Assembly: GCA_010094045.1 (NCBI GenBank)
Contig: ML986606.1
Span: 398,789-413,555 of the forward strand
DNA: 14,767 bases
Source: Lojkania enalia
Lineage: Eukaryota; Ascomycota; Dothideomycetes; Pleosporales
Direction: 5' to 3'
In this document: piece after piece, positions 1-8,211 of the stretch
Layout: each line of letters begins with the position of its first letter
How positions within the stretch are numbered: the stretch's first letter is position 1
Position numbers and translations under genes: made by a program
Notes under the pieces: generated by a model
The model's database searches: none
What the model saw: only the letters and a program-made list of their open reading frames with translations
What the model was told of the DNA's origin: nothing

Positions 1-900
1 CACTTTAATAAGTATATAAAGATACGTTAGGTAGGATCGTATAAACTACTTATTTTAGACGGCTATAAAAGCTACCTTAACTAGGAATTTAAAGATTACT
101 ACCTTATATAAAAGATCCTAACGCTTTATATACCTTCTTATTTATCGTATATACTTTAGCCTCTTAATATAGTTTACTTCTTACTATTAAAGCTGAAGTA
201 CTTACAGCATATATAAGACTTAACACACTAACACATCTACTATATTAATAAAGAAAGCTTTCTTCCAGTTTTTAAGAACGCGTTTTTTAATATATTTATA
301 TACGAGAACTATCGAAAGACCTTTAAAGTAATAGGAATTGTTCTTCTAAACGCGCAGGTTGTATTAGATCGTCTTAATATATAACTATATACTCTACTAG
401 AATTACTTCTATAAGAAGACTTCTAGTAGTCTAAAACTTTAAGTAATATATATAAATTTGGGTTATAATTAATACTTATATAAAAGTTCTTTATACGATT
501 ACTAAAAGAGGTGTAAGAAAGATTCTTACAGCTTATAAAAGGTGCTAAGTTAATACTATATTAGAATACGCTTCTTTAAGCTCGCAACTCTAAGCTTAAA
601 AGGTAATTAGAAGAAGTAACTAAGTATAAAACGCGTAAAAGAAAGTATATTTAGTATAGCGGTATAGTATTATATAGCAAGGGATCTTTATACATAGCTG
701 CTGAAGTATCTATAAGCTCTTAGCTCTTTAAGAAGACTCGTAGTGCTAATACTTAAGAAAGAGCTCAACCAGCTTAATACTACTGTAGTAACTATAGTAA
801 GACTGGATATAACGCTTATACGTGCTAAAAGGATAGTAGGGAAAATTCTGAATTAGATAAAAGTATATTATATATAGGATCTCTTATTAGTATTAAGTAA
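1..900 (+). pseudogene. Degenerate pogo/Fot1 transposase, C-terminal half
   Basis: One forward frame (frame 1) runs the whole length, broken by TAG and TAA codons of the kind RIP makes from CAG and CAA. The frame shows LLILDGYKSYLN around bases 46-84, the second catalytic block of the DD(D/E) transposase with its Asp (58-60) kept and the usual His changed to Tyr. It is followed by PSY..SYIL*PLNIVYF (about 133-177), where the third catalytic Asp is now Asn (166-168). A basic stretch KTRKRKY near 625-650 precedes a C-terminal CCHC knuckle at 784-825 (C-x2-C-x4-H-x4-C spacing), in which the second Cys and the His are now Tyr. A knuckle of this kind is common in fungal pogo transposases. The enzyme would have cut and pasted the element at TA sites. 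The N-terminal DNA-binding half is outside the window. Confidence 0.85.
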
Positions 901-944
901 ATTATCTTTTCGTATATAGTATTCGTTATACTAAGAAAAAGTGG

Positions 945-973
945 CCGCTTCAATAGTTTAACCGCTTCGATAG
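945..973. repeat. Paired 12-bp subterminal repeats of pogo A
   Basis: Two copies of ccgcttc(a/g)atag lie 17 bp apart. They sit at the end of the pogo-derived sequence, just before homology to the gypsy LTR starts. This position and the near identity suggest transposase-binding subterminal repeats within the 3' inverted repeat. Without the 5' end of the element this remains a proposal. Confidence 0.45.
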
Positions 974-1088
974 TAGAATATGTTATTTCTATTCTTTACG
1001 TAACGTTTTAATATTTATAGATAATATATAGTAATAGAGTTAACTATTTAAAGTATAATTAACTAATTATATATAAACGTCCGTAATA
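974..1088 (+). repeat. 3' part of the 5' LTR of copy 1
   Basis: Aligns to the reverse complement of the copy 2 LTR (4440-4742), ending at the same terminus: ccgtaata at 1081-1088 against ctgtaata in copy 2. The stretch from about 1002 to 1088 aligns closely and differs mainly by transitions. Homology fades to the left of about 975, where pogo A begins. The primer-binding site should follow at 1089, but that stretch (1089-1117) is almost pure A/T and no tRNA complement is recognisable. Confidence 0.75.
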
Positions 1089-1117
1089 TTATATTATATT
1101 ATCTACTATTATATATT

Positions 1118-2240
1118 ATAGATAAGAACGCGCTTATTAATATACTTAAAGAGATCTAGGGTAAGTTAGATTCTTTATAGTAGAAGAATAAGATACTAGT
1201 AGAGGCCTTAATAACCTAAGAGAACTACTATAAGTTAGACCTTAAAATAATATAAAGGGAATTTAGTAGCCGCTAAATAGTTACTCCTCTACTAACTACT
1301 AGTATATTAATAGTAATAAAACTATTACCCGCTTTTAGCCCGATTTAGCCTATAATTCTAGCTTCTAAATAGATACTTATATTAACTTCTAATCCGCCTA
1401 AAACTATATATAACCTATATTTCTATTCTAACTACTTATCTAACTCTTTAATATTCTCTAGTAAACGTTTAGAGCTTTTATACTTTATTAGAAAGTTCTA
1501 CTATAAACTAGAAGGAAATACTAACTAATACTTAACTAAATATATCTACCTTCTATATACTTATTCCCGTCTAGAATAAGATCTAGTAATATTAGTTAAC
1601 CGATTAATAGATAAGGGTATTAACTCTATAGACAGCTTAGTCGCCTTTTTAGAATCTACCTATAGTAACCGGAATAAGGAAACTATAGTATAGAGTAAGC
1701 TAGAGACCTTAAAGTAAGGCTAAAGTAGGTTTCCTACTTACTTTACTAAATTCCGACGCCTAATTATAGATACTAAACTAAATAAGATTAGATAAATTAT
1801 ATATCTCTAATATTCTCTCTCTAATAAACTCTACTATACTATAATTAGTATTATAATATCTAGTACCCTAAATAACTACACTAACCTAATTTCTCTATAT
1901 AATACTAACTTATATTATCTATCTAGCAACTACTGTAAATAACTAAAATATTATACTACTTATTAAAAGGATTTAAACGCTATAGAACTTAATACTTTTA
2001 GCTATACGCCTATAAGCTCTAATAAATAAGAAAAGTGCTGCTGTAAAAGACGCTATTATAAGTATAATAGTAAGGGATATATTTCGCTAGAATATAGTAC
2101 CCCTTTACTATTAATCTATTAAATGTCTTAGAGCTCTACTATACCCTATAAGTTCTACTCTTAATCCTTTAACTAATCCTCCAACTAATTCTTAATATAC
2201 TTATTATCTTATAGATAAAGCTATTATTTCTACTCTTAAA
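1118..2240 (+). pseudogene. gag: Degenerate gag (capsid/nucleocapsid) of copy 1
   Basis: Forward frame 2 can be followed with TAG/TAA interruptions. The likely start is ATA at 1118-1120 (RIP-changed ATG), directly followed by DKNALINILKEI. The middle carries the retrotransposon gag capsid signature: YKLEGN near 1502-1519, a segment ending FLEST near 1650, then SKLETLK and SRFPTYFTKFRRL at about 1693-1755. The C-terminus holds a nucleocapsid zinc knuckle at 2054-2095 with C-x2-C-x4-H-x4-C spacing, in which all three Cys and the His are now Tyr (TGT or CAT to TAT). The protein would have formed the virus-like particle and packaged element RNA. The end is uncertain, since the frame seems to continue past 2120 and pol is picked up in frame 1 from about 2220. 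Confidence 0.8.
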
Positions 2241-4439
2241 CGTAGCTAGTTTTACTAACTAGAATATTACTAAAAAATCCGTTTTAGAAGTAAGTTATTT
2301 TTTAGGACTACGCTTATACCGAATTTCTATATACTTATAGAACTAGCCTCTATAAAAATAGTTATAAGACTATTAGATCCTATCTCTTTTCTTAATCTAT
2401 TAAGATCTAGTCTAGTAAGATATTAATATTCTTATTAATACTAGAGCTACTAGTTATAGTTATATCTATAGAAACTTCGTATACACCCTAAAACTTTAAA
2501 AGATATAACTTCTATATAATTTATATTTAACTAGCTTTAATAGAGAAGTCTTCTATAAGAGAACTATCTTCTATTTAATTATCCTAACCCTCCAACACCT
2601 AAACTATTTAGAGATAGTATATTTCTATATAACTATACTAGAAAAATACTAGTTAATTCTAAGATAGCTATAGATATATAAGTATTATATAAACCTAGAT
2701 TATAAGAATAAACAACTAGTTTTTACTATTAACTAATACTTAACTTAATACTTATAATCTACTAATATTACTATTTATTAATAGGCTATTTAAATAGTTA
2801 TTAAAGACTAAAAATTACCTAAATCTAATATAAAAGGAGATTCTAAAGTAATTAATTTATAACCCTTATATAATTTAAAGCCTAGATAGTACTATTTAAA
2901 GCTCTATCTATTAAGCTATACCTAATATAATTACTAGTAGCTTAAAATACTATACTAGTTAAAAGAACTTAAAATTAAAACTAACCTAACTTTAGATAAA
3001 GATTATAGCTAAAAGGACCTATCTAAGCTTAAATATTTAAAGTCTATACTATAGTTAGATATATATTATATAGATACTATACTACTAGTTTAACTCTTCT
3101 AGTAATCTAACTATAAAATCTTCGCTATATTAATAGCTAATATTAATAAGGCTTTAGCTTTAAAAGTATATACTAACTCTATTACTAAAGTACTTAAAGA
3201 ATATTATAACCTATTATCTATCTTCTTATATAAGGATGCGGATAAGCTACTTAAACGATAACTATATAATTATAAGATTAAACTAGAGAATAGTAAATAA
3301 GCTAGCTTCGGTCTACTTTATAAAATGTCCTAGAATAAGTTAAAGATACTAAAGAAGTACCTTAATAAGAATTTATCTAAGAGATTTATTAGAGTAAACT
3401 TATTACTAGTAGCTGTACCTATAATTTTTATAAAGAAACCTAGAGGTAGTCTCTAATTCTATATAAACTATAGAATTCTAAATACTATTACTATTAAGAA
3501 TTAATATCTAATTCTACTAATTTAAGAAATGTTAACCTAATTTAGTAAGACTAAATACTATATAAAACTTAATATTATTACCGTATTTAATAAGTTAAAG
3601 ATTGCTAAGGGAGATAAATAGAAGACTATCTTTTATATATATTATAGGCTATTTAAATACTTAATAATACCCTTTAGTTTAGCTAATATTTTAAGTATAT
3701 TCTAGTACTTTATAAATAATATACTAAAACTATACTTTAATATATTATATACTACTTATATTAATAATATTCTAATATTTAGAAAGAATTTAAAGGATTA
3801 TAAGTAGTATATTTAGCTAGTTCTTAAAGCCTTAAGAGTAAATAGTTTATAGCTTAATATAGATAAGTATAAGTTCTACTAGTTAGAAGTAATCTACCTA
3901 GAGTATATAATTACTATAGAAGAGATCTATATAGATCTAAAGAAGGTAGAGATAATTGTTAACTAGAAATATTTTAAAAATATAAAAGATATTTAAGCCT
4001 TTATAGGCTTTATAAACTTCTACCAACAATTTATTAGTAACTTCTTATAAAAAGTCTCCCTTTTAATAGCCTTAACTAAGAAGAATACTCGATTTAACTA
4101 GAATAATAGTTGTTAATATTCTTTTAACTATCTAAAAGATGCTTTTATCTCTATATTAATTCTCTAATACTTTAATTCTAAACTACTAATAGTAGTAGAA
4201 GCTAACGCGTTTAACTTTATAATAGCTAGTATACTATCTTAGAGAGGCGCTAATAGTAAACTAAGATCTATTACCTACTTCTCTAAGTATATAAACCCTG
4301 CTAAAAGCAACTATAAAATATATAATAAGGAACTACTCGCGATTATCTAATATTGTAAATAATAGAGGCCTAAATTAGAAGGTATAGTATTTTCTATAGA
4401 AGTACTAAGTAATTATAAGAACCTATAATACTTTATAAT
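2221..4439 (+). pseudogene. pol: Degenerate pol (protease, RT, RNase H) of copy 1, cut in RNase H
   Basis: Forward frame 1 throughout, one register back (-1) from gag, so a programmed frameshift or an indel separated them. The aspartic protease site is at 2437-2451 and now reads NTRAT in place of the canonical D-S/T-G-A. RT covers about 3244-3960: ASFGLLYKMS near 3304-3330, VAAPVIF-like block near 3406-3435, KLNIITVFNKL at 3568-3600 with its catalytic Asp changed to Asn (3571-3573), and YINN at 3757-3768 where the family has YIDD. FIGFINFYQQFI near 3994-4035 is the usual RT-connection block. RNase H begins near 4190, with its active-site Asp now Asn (4204-4206), and YNKELLAII follows at about 4321-4347. 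The frame ends abruptly at the TSD of copy 2. All catalytic carboxylates checked are lost through G-to-A changes. Confidence 0.9.
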
Positions 4440-4742
4440 TATTACAGACGTTTATATATAGTTAGTTAATCGTACTTTAAGTAGTTAACTCTATTACTAT
4501 ATACTATATATAAATATTAAAATATTATATAAAAAATAGAAATATCTATATTATATAGGTTTTTATAAAAGCTAGGTCTGTACTACTATATAGGCTAGCT
4601 GGATCGGCGAAACCTTTCTCTATTATAGTTAAGATAAGTCGGTTATATTCTAGCTAATAGTTAATAGTTGTTGCTAGCAGCTAGTTTAGGTATTATAGTA
4701 AGAGTAGTATAAGTATAGAAGTATCGTAGTATTACTATAATA
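4440..4742 (-). repeat. 3' LTR of copy 2 (303 bp)
   Basis: On the plus strand it begins tattacag and ends ctataata. Both ends fit a TGTTA...TAACA LTR whose TG and CA were turned to TA by RIP. It is bounded on the left by copy 1 RNase H, where collinearity with copy 2 stops exactly at 4439, and on the right by a polypurine tract. Its reverse complement matches the 5' LTR remnant of copy 1 at 974-1088, which confirms that both copies are one family. Confidence 0.82.
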
Positions 4743-4758
4743 GTACCCCCCTTTTAGT
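4743..4758 (-). other. Polypurine tract of copy 2
   Basis: On the minus strand this reads actaaaaggggggtac immediately before the LTR start. It is the expected plus-strand priming site for reverse transcription, and it fixes the orientation of copy 2. It closely resembles the tract of the gag-only element at 9196-9209. Confidence 0.75.
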
Positions 4759-4845
4759 TATAAGCTTCTATAAGTTAGGTCTTTATATTATATTTAGGTT
4801 ATTTATAATTAAATAGTAGTTATTAATACTAGTATTAGTTAAGGT

Positions 4846-4992
4846 TATAGGTATATTAGCGCGATTAGTTATTATTATATAGTAGTATTATACTAGGGAT
4901 TAGGTTGGTTTAGTTTATATAGTAGTACTATACTAGAGATTAGGTTAGATTATAGGCGTATTAGCGCGATTAGTTATTATTATATAGTAGTA
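4846..4992. repeat. Minisatellite in the 3' UTR of copy 2, left part
   Basis: Units start with tatatagtagta. Reading rightward there is a partial 65-bp unit (4846-4875), a short 40-bp unit (4876-4915), a full 65-bp A unit (4916-4980), and the first 12 bp of another A unit (4981-4992) that pogo B splits. The A units contain attagcgcgattagttatt. The array lies between the pol stop (6561-6563) and the polypurine tract, so it is the 3' UTR of copy 2. Bases 4759-4845 between the tract and the array show nothing further. Confidence 0.8.
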
Positions 4993-5028
4993 ATATAGTT
5001 TATAAACGAGCTGTTAGTATAAGCAAGC
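4993..5028 (+). repeat. Left terminal inverted repeat of pogo B
   Basis: Begins atatagtttataaacgag. It pairs with the reverse complement of 6341-6376, which begins acgtagtttataagcgag. The differences are G/A or C/T. It is preceded by the target TA at 4991-4992. Confidence 0.9.
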
Positions 5029-5895
5029 TATTACTCTGCTAAGATTCAAACGACTTAATTATAATAATTATTAACTATATATATATATACTATAGAAAGT
5101 AATAGTCTATTAGATTATTTAATACCTATGCTATTAATTTAGCACGTTTAAGTATTATAGCTAGACTATTTATAACGCCTGCAGCTCTATTAAGGCTAGC
5201 TATTCTTTTACAGCTAAATACTCTAATTATAAATTTCCTTATTAATCTACCCCTTAATATTATTTTAATTAATTATATCCTTACCTACAGCCTTTATTAG
5301 AATCCCCTACTTCTATAATTACTTTCTTTTCCGTTATTTTCACTTTATTACTACTTTATTTACTTATTTAAGGCTCTTAATTTAATTAGCTATTAGTGCG
5401 ATCGAATGTATTATTATTATAATATCTTTTTAAAACTAATTAAAGGCTACAATAATTAATATAGATAATAAGTCTTAATATTACTAAATCCTACTACAAA
5501 TTATTATTAATTAAGCCTCTAGTTTACGCGTATTACTAGGTGTTTTAGCCTTCTAGAGGGTAGTTTCTAGTATAGGTAGTATCGGCGTACGTAGCTTAAT
5601 ATTAAGTTTTAATAGTACCGCCTCTAAATTATATAGTACTATTCTAGCACCTTAAAAGCTTACGCGGATATTAGCTTCTATAATTAATCGATTATAGGCT
5701 GTTTTAAAGGCTAGAAGAAAGGTAGTCTTATTAATATAGTTAATATAATTATATATTAAGGCTAAGATCTTAGTACTATACTTAGCTAATAGTCTATTTA
5801 CTATAGCTTATATACTATTAATTGTAGGCGGAAATCCTTATAAATCCTAATTAAGGATATAACTAATAAGTACCTCCTCTTTAGTCTTTATAAAC

Positions 5896-6112
5896 TTCTT
5901 TTGTGGTGAGAGGCGAATCTTGTCTCAGGGAGGGAGATGAGGAGCTGAACTGCTTGATTGAAGATGGCCAGCGGGCCATATTTATGTACATGAAAAAGGG
6001 GTATATCAGCTGATATCCAGCGTGATATCCGGCGTGATATCGACCGTGATATCGTACGTCGATATCTGATACAGCTCGGCAGACTAGCCGAAAATCCCCA
6101 TGACATCTTTAA
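5896..6112. other. Island of near-normal base composition inside pogo B
   Basis: This is the only long stretch in the window with ordinary amounts of CpA, TpG, CpC and GpG, and about half of it is G+C by eye. The edges are sharp on both sides. It lies in the N-terminal coding part of pogo B and stays in that reading frame across both edges, with four in-frame stops (TAG, TGA, TAA, TGA). It therefore seems to be part of the element that RIP largely skipped, perhaps because it lacked a homologous partner elsewhere in the genome. An alternative is a later patch of unrelated DNA. Confidence 0.7.
6007..6068. repeat. 12-bp tandem repeat built on GATATC
   Basis: About five units of the pattern gcgtgatatccg, each carrying the palindrome gatatc, with gatatc spaced 12 bp apart in the core. 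Because 12 bp is four codons, the array encodes DIT[V/P/L] repeats in the minus-strand transposase frame, and RISR-like repeats in the neighbouring frame. The spread of unit sequences suggests an old expansion by slippage. Confidence 0.8.
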
Positions 6113-6340
6113 ATTCGGCTTATAATTGCGTCGCGTAGCTATTTTAATGTATTAAAGGTGGAGAGTACTTTAAGAGTAGTGAAAAGTTGTTACAGCGCTA
6201 TTTTTAGTTGAAACTTAACCTTAATCGATAGTTAAGATTATAAGAATAATTTATAATTCTTTATAAGTTAATTATACGTTACTATATTAAGCTATTATAT
6301 ATTAATCTAAGTAGGCCGTTAAAAGTTTAGTAAGATAATA

Positions 6341-6376
6341 GCTCGCTTATACTAATAACTCGCTTATAAACTACGT
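6341..6376 (-). repeat. Right terminal inverted repeat of pogo B
   Basis: Ends ...ataaactacgt on the plus strand and is followed by the duplicated TA at 6377-6378. This copy keeps CpG and CpA sites that are mutated in the left repeat, so it is closer to the ancestral terminus. Confidence 0.9.
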
Positions 6377-6378
6377 TA

Positions 6379-6491
6379 CTATACTAGAGATTAGGTTAGA
6401 TTACAGGCGTATTAGCGCGATTAGTTATTATTATATAGTAGTACTATACTAAGGATTAAATTAGTTTATATAGTAGTACTATATTAAAAAT
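6379..6491. repeat. Minisatellite in the 3' UTR of copy 2, right part
   Basis: Continues the array split by pogo B. The remaining 53 bp of the split A unit (6379-6431) give exactly 65 bp with 4981-4992. A short unit of 35 bp follows (6432-6466), then a degraded partial unit (6467-6491). Bases 6492-6560 up to the pol stop are AT-rich, with a tattacaggcgttta stretch (6533-6547) resembling the end of the family LTR at 4440-4453. Confidence 0.8.
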
Positions 6492-6560
6492 TAGTAGCAG
6501 TATTATTGCTAGTATTATATTAGTATAGTATTATTACAGGCGTTTAGGAATATACTTAAA

Positions 6561-7884
6561 TTAGACCCTAGCGCCTAATTAAGAATCTAGATATAATATT
6601 ATATTCGGGTCTTATTTATTTAGATTTCTAGTATAGTAATCTTCTATAGTAGTTGTCTTAGTAAAGTTACTAGCCGAGTACTATTCTAGGTTATAATAGC
6701 TAGTCTACTTAATTAGATATTTATACTAGTATCTCTATCAGTTATAGTAGAGGTCTTCTATTTATTTAATAAGGTATTCTAGTTTTCTATTAATTTTAAT
6801 AGGTTTAGGGTTATATACTTATTAATTAAATAAGTAGTTAAATAACTTAGGTACTAGCTATAATGGTAATATATAGAATATAGAATATATTTTAGCCGAT
6901 TTAGGTAGCTTTAGTCTATAAGCGTATAAGAACACCTTTACAATAATTTTATAGGGGCTTATATTCTTCTAGTTAAGCTTTTTCAACGGTCTTTATATAT
7001 ATATATTTCTAGTATCTAACTAGACTAGATTACTAATCTAATAGTTAGAGGCTAGTACGCGCTTATAGTTAGCATACTCTTATTAGAACGCTTATACCTA
7101 AGTAAGTTCTTCTCTAATATACTCTATAATATTCTTTATCTTATCAACTAGTCTATTAGCTTTCTAGGCTATTAGGGACTATTTTAGCGGTTAATAGATC
7201 CCTATAGGTAGCTTAAAGCCTATTTAAGGGTACTAGCTAAAGTAGCCTAGAAACGGGGAGACTTTTATTAATTTAAATATTATATTATTCGCTTTAAACT
7301 ACGCTATTAGCAGCTATTTAACCTAGTTATCTTATTTATAGCTGGTATAGGCTTAGAAAACTTGTTCTATTACTATATTAGCATTCTCTATCTAGCTATT
7401 AGTCTTTAAATAAAAGCTAGTTAATATACGTATATTAATTTATAGCTGTCTATAAAGCTTTTAGTAGAAGATAGAAATAAACTATATTCTATAGTTAGAT
7501 ATAATAGTATATAGTAGTCTATAGTAAACCTATATATAGTAACAGAATAGTTAGATAATATTAGGAGTTTTAATTCTTACGTATAGTATTAGGTATCTAT
7601 ACTTACTAAGCCTATTAACTACTACTATAATATTTATATAACCTTCTAATTCTAGTAGATTAGTTATAAAGTTTATAGAAATATTTTAAAACCTTTATTT
7701 AGGTATAGGTAATAGTTTTAGTAATCTATAATACTTCTCTCTAGAAGCCTTACTTCTTTAGTATATATAATAACAGCCTATATATTATTATACTAAGTCG
7801 AATATTTTTAACTAATAGTACTTATATTAGAGTAGTTTTAAGGTCTTTCCTTAACTAGAGTATCTACTAGATAGTAAATTGTAG
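6561..7884 (-). pseudogene. pol: Degenerate pol 3' part of copy 2: integrase core and chromodomain
   Basis: A single reverse frame with RIP stops. The integrase core has SINFITNLLELEGY followed by VVVNRLSK near 7674-7610, where the first catalytic Asp is now Asn (7671-7673). TIISNYR near 7500 carries the second Asp, also Asn (7494-7496). The Glu of the TDGQTE-like block survives at 7386-7388. AYTSYKQDN (about 7355-7330), FKANN and VSPFLGYF follow, as usual for gypsy integrases. After a GPYKI block near 6950, a chromodomain lies at about 6610-6785 (LEYLIK*IEDL, then YLIK, then YSASNFT). This places the element among chromoviruses, whose chromodomain directs integration to heterochromatin. The stop is at 6561-6563, after LGARV. 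The upstream part resumes at 9426 beyond the gag-only insertion. Confidence 0.87.
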
Positions 7885-7889
7885 ACAGC
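7885..7889. repeat. Target site duplication (left), gag-only element
   Basis: The 5 bp acagc immediately left of the LTR recur at 9421-9425. A 5-bp duplication is typical of LTR retrotransposon integration. Rejoining here restores the copy 2 integrase frame. Confidence 0.9.
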
Positions 7890-8100
7890 TGTTATAATAT
7901 CCTTATATTTCCTCTAATACCTGTACGTAGCGCGCTCGCTTCTATATATATACCTTCTTCTTCCCCCTTATCTTCCTACTTACCTCGCGTTTAACTTACT
8001 CCTTAGCTATCTTCTTATATAACACCTGAGATCTGTACGTAGTATACTATACTAAGTATTAGATAAGCCTTATCGTCCCTGCTTATAGCCTCTTATAATA
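7890..8100 (+). repeat. 5' LTR of the gag-only element (211 bp)
   Basis: Begins tgttataatatcc and ends cttataata, where the terminal CA has become TA. It aligns without gaps to 9210-9420. Confidence 0.9.
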
Positions 8101-8211
8101 CTAGAATAGCTCGCCTAGTTATATAGTAATAGCAGCTAGATAGCTACTACGGATCTCTAGATAGAAATCTTCGTTGTTCCCTGTTCGGATTTTTTTTCTT
8201 TCTTCCTAGTA
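8101..8211 (+). other. 5' leader of the gag-only element
   Basis: Lies between the 5' LTR and the gag start. The primer-binding site should begin at 8101-8102, but no tRNA match is recognisable. Bases 8169-8206 are less mutated than their surroundings and include a run of eight T (8190-8197). Confidence 0.5.

Larger units (their letters stand above)
1..973 (+). mobile_element. Pogo A: 3' part of a pogo/Fot1-type (Tc1/mariner superfamily) DNA transposon
   Basis: The window opens inside this element. It holds the C-terminal half of a transposase (1-900) and an AT-rich 3' end. The right boundary is placed near 970 because from about 975 onward the sequence aligns with the LTR of the gypsy family (reverse complement of 4440-4742), so pogo A appears to have inserted in the 5' LTR of copy 1. 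Just inside that boundary are two near-identical 12-mers starting ccgcttc (945-956 and 962-973), which look like subterminal repeats. The left inverted repeat lies outside the window, so the exact terminus and the TA duplication cannot be confirmed. Confidence 0.75.
974..4439 (+). mobile_element. Copy 1: Ty3/gypsy chromovirus, broken by insertion of copy 2
   Basis: Forward-strand LTR retrotransposon with gene order 5' LTR remnant, gag, protease, RT, RNase H, the Ty3/gypsy order. Its 5' LTR is cut by pogo A and its pol is cut at 4439/4440 inside RNase H, where an LTR of the same family in opposite orientation begins. Integrase, chromodomain and 3' LTR are therefore missing here and should resume beyond the right edge of the window. 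Bases 3456-4439 are collinear with 10815-9832 of copy 2 on the other strand, 984 bp in each with no net length change. Confidence 0.85.
5115..6150 (-). pseudogene. Pogo B transposase remnant with internal deletion of the DDE core
   Basis: One reverse frame can be followed from about 6150 to 5115. The N-terminal part lies in the low-RIP island and contains four DIT-type tetrapeptide repeats (DITVDITPDITLDIS). Next come IRLSPQKKFIKTKEEVLISYIL (positions 5912-5850; two motifs side by side) and GFPPTI. These are the usual lead-in from the helix-turn-helix domain to the transposase core. The frame then jumps from LLAKYSTKILA to YNYINKTTFLLAFKTAYN near 5755-5700, so the catalytic core is deleted without a shift of frame. 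KTPSNTR near 5540 and a basic stretch near 5330 precede a C-terminal CCHC knuckle at 5142-5183, whose first and last Cys survive. Stops are TAG/TAA, plus two TGA in the island. The start codon is not certain. Confidence 0.75.
4993..6376 (-). mobile_element. Pogo B: deleted pogo/Fot1-type transposon with intact ends (1384 bp)
   Basis: Inverted repeats of 36 bp (4993-5028 and 6341-6376) agree at all but six positions, all transitions, and weaker symmetry continues about 25 bp inward. TA dinucleotides at 4991-4992 and 6377-6378 form the target duplication. Removing 1386 bp restores an exact 65-bp minisatellite unit (4981-4992 plus 6379-6431), which proves the boundaries. The element encodes a minus-strand transposase remnant lacking its catalytic core, so it was non-autonomous. 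Full-length fungal relatives are about 1.8-1.9 kb. The stretch 6150-6340 is an AT-rich leader with no other feature, and 5029-5114 is 3' untranslated sequence containing a short (ta)n run. Confidence 0.9.

Noticed and set aside
1089..1117. Primer-binding site of copy 1
   Set aside because: The position is right, but the sequence is nearly all A/T and no tRNA 3' end can be matched with confidence.
5077..5092. (ta)n tract as a replication origin or promoter
   Set aside because: Such runs arise throughout the window from RIP. Nothing else nearby supports a function.
6007..6068. Tandem GATATC units as a CRISPR-like array
   Set aside because: Units are 12 bp, contiguous and without spacers, and the setting is fungal transposon DNA.
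5888..6106. Open frame of 72 codons on the minus strand
   Set aside because: It is open only because the island is little mutated. It is one register off the transposase frame that continues into both flanks, matches no family I know, and consists partly of translated 12-bp repeats.
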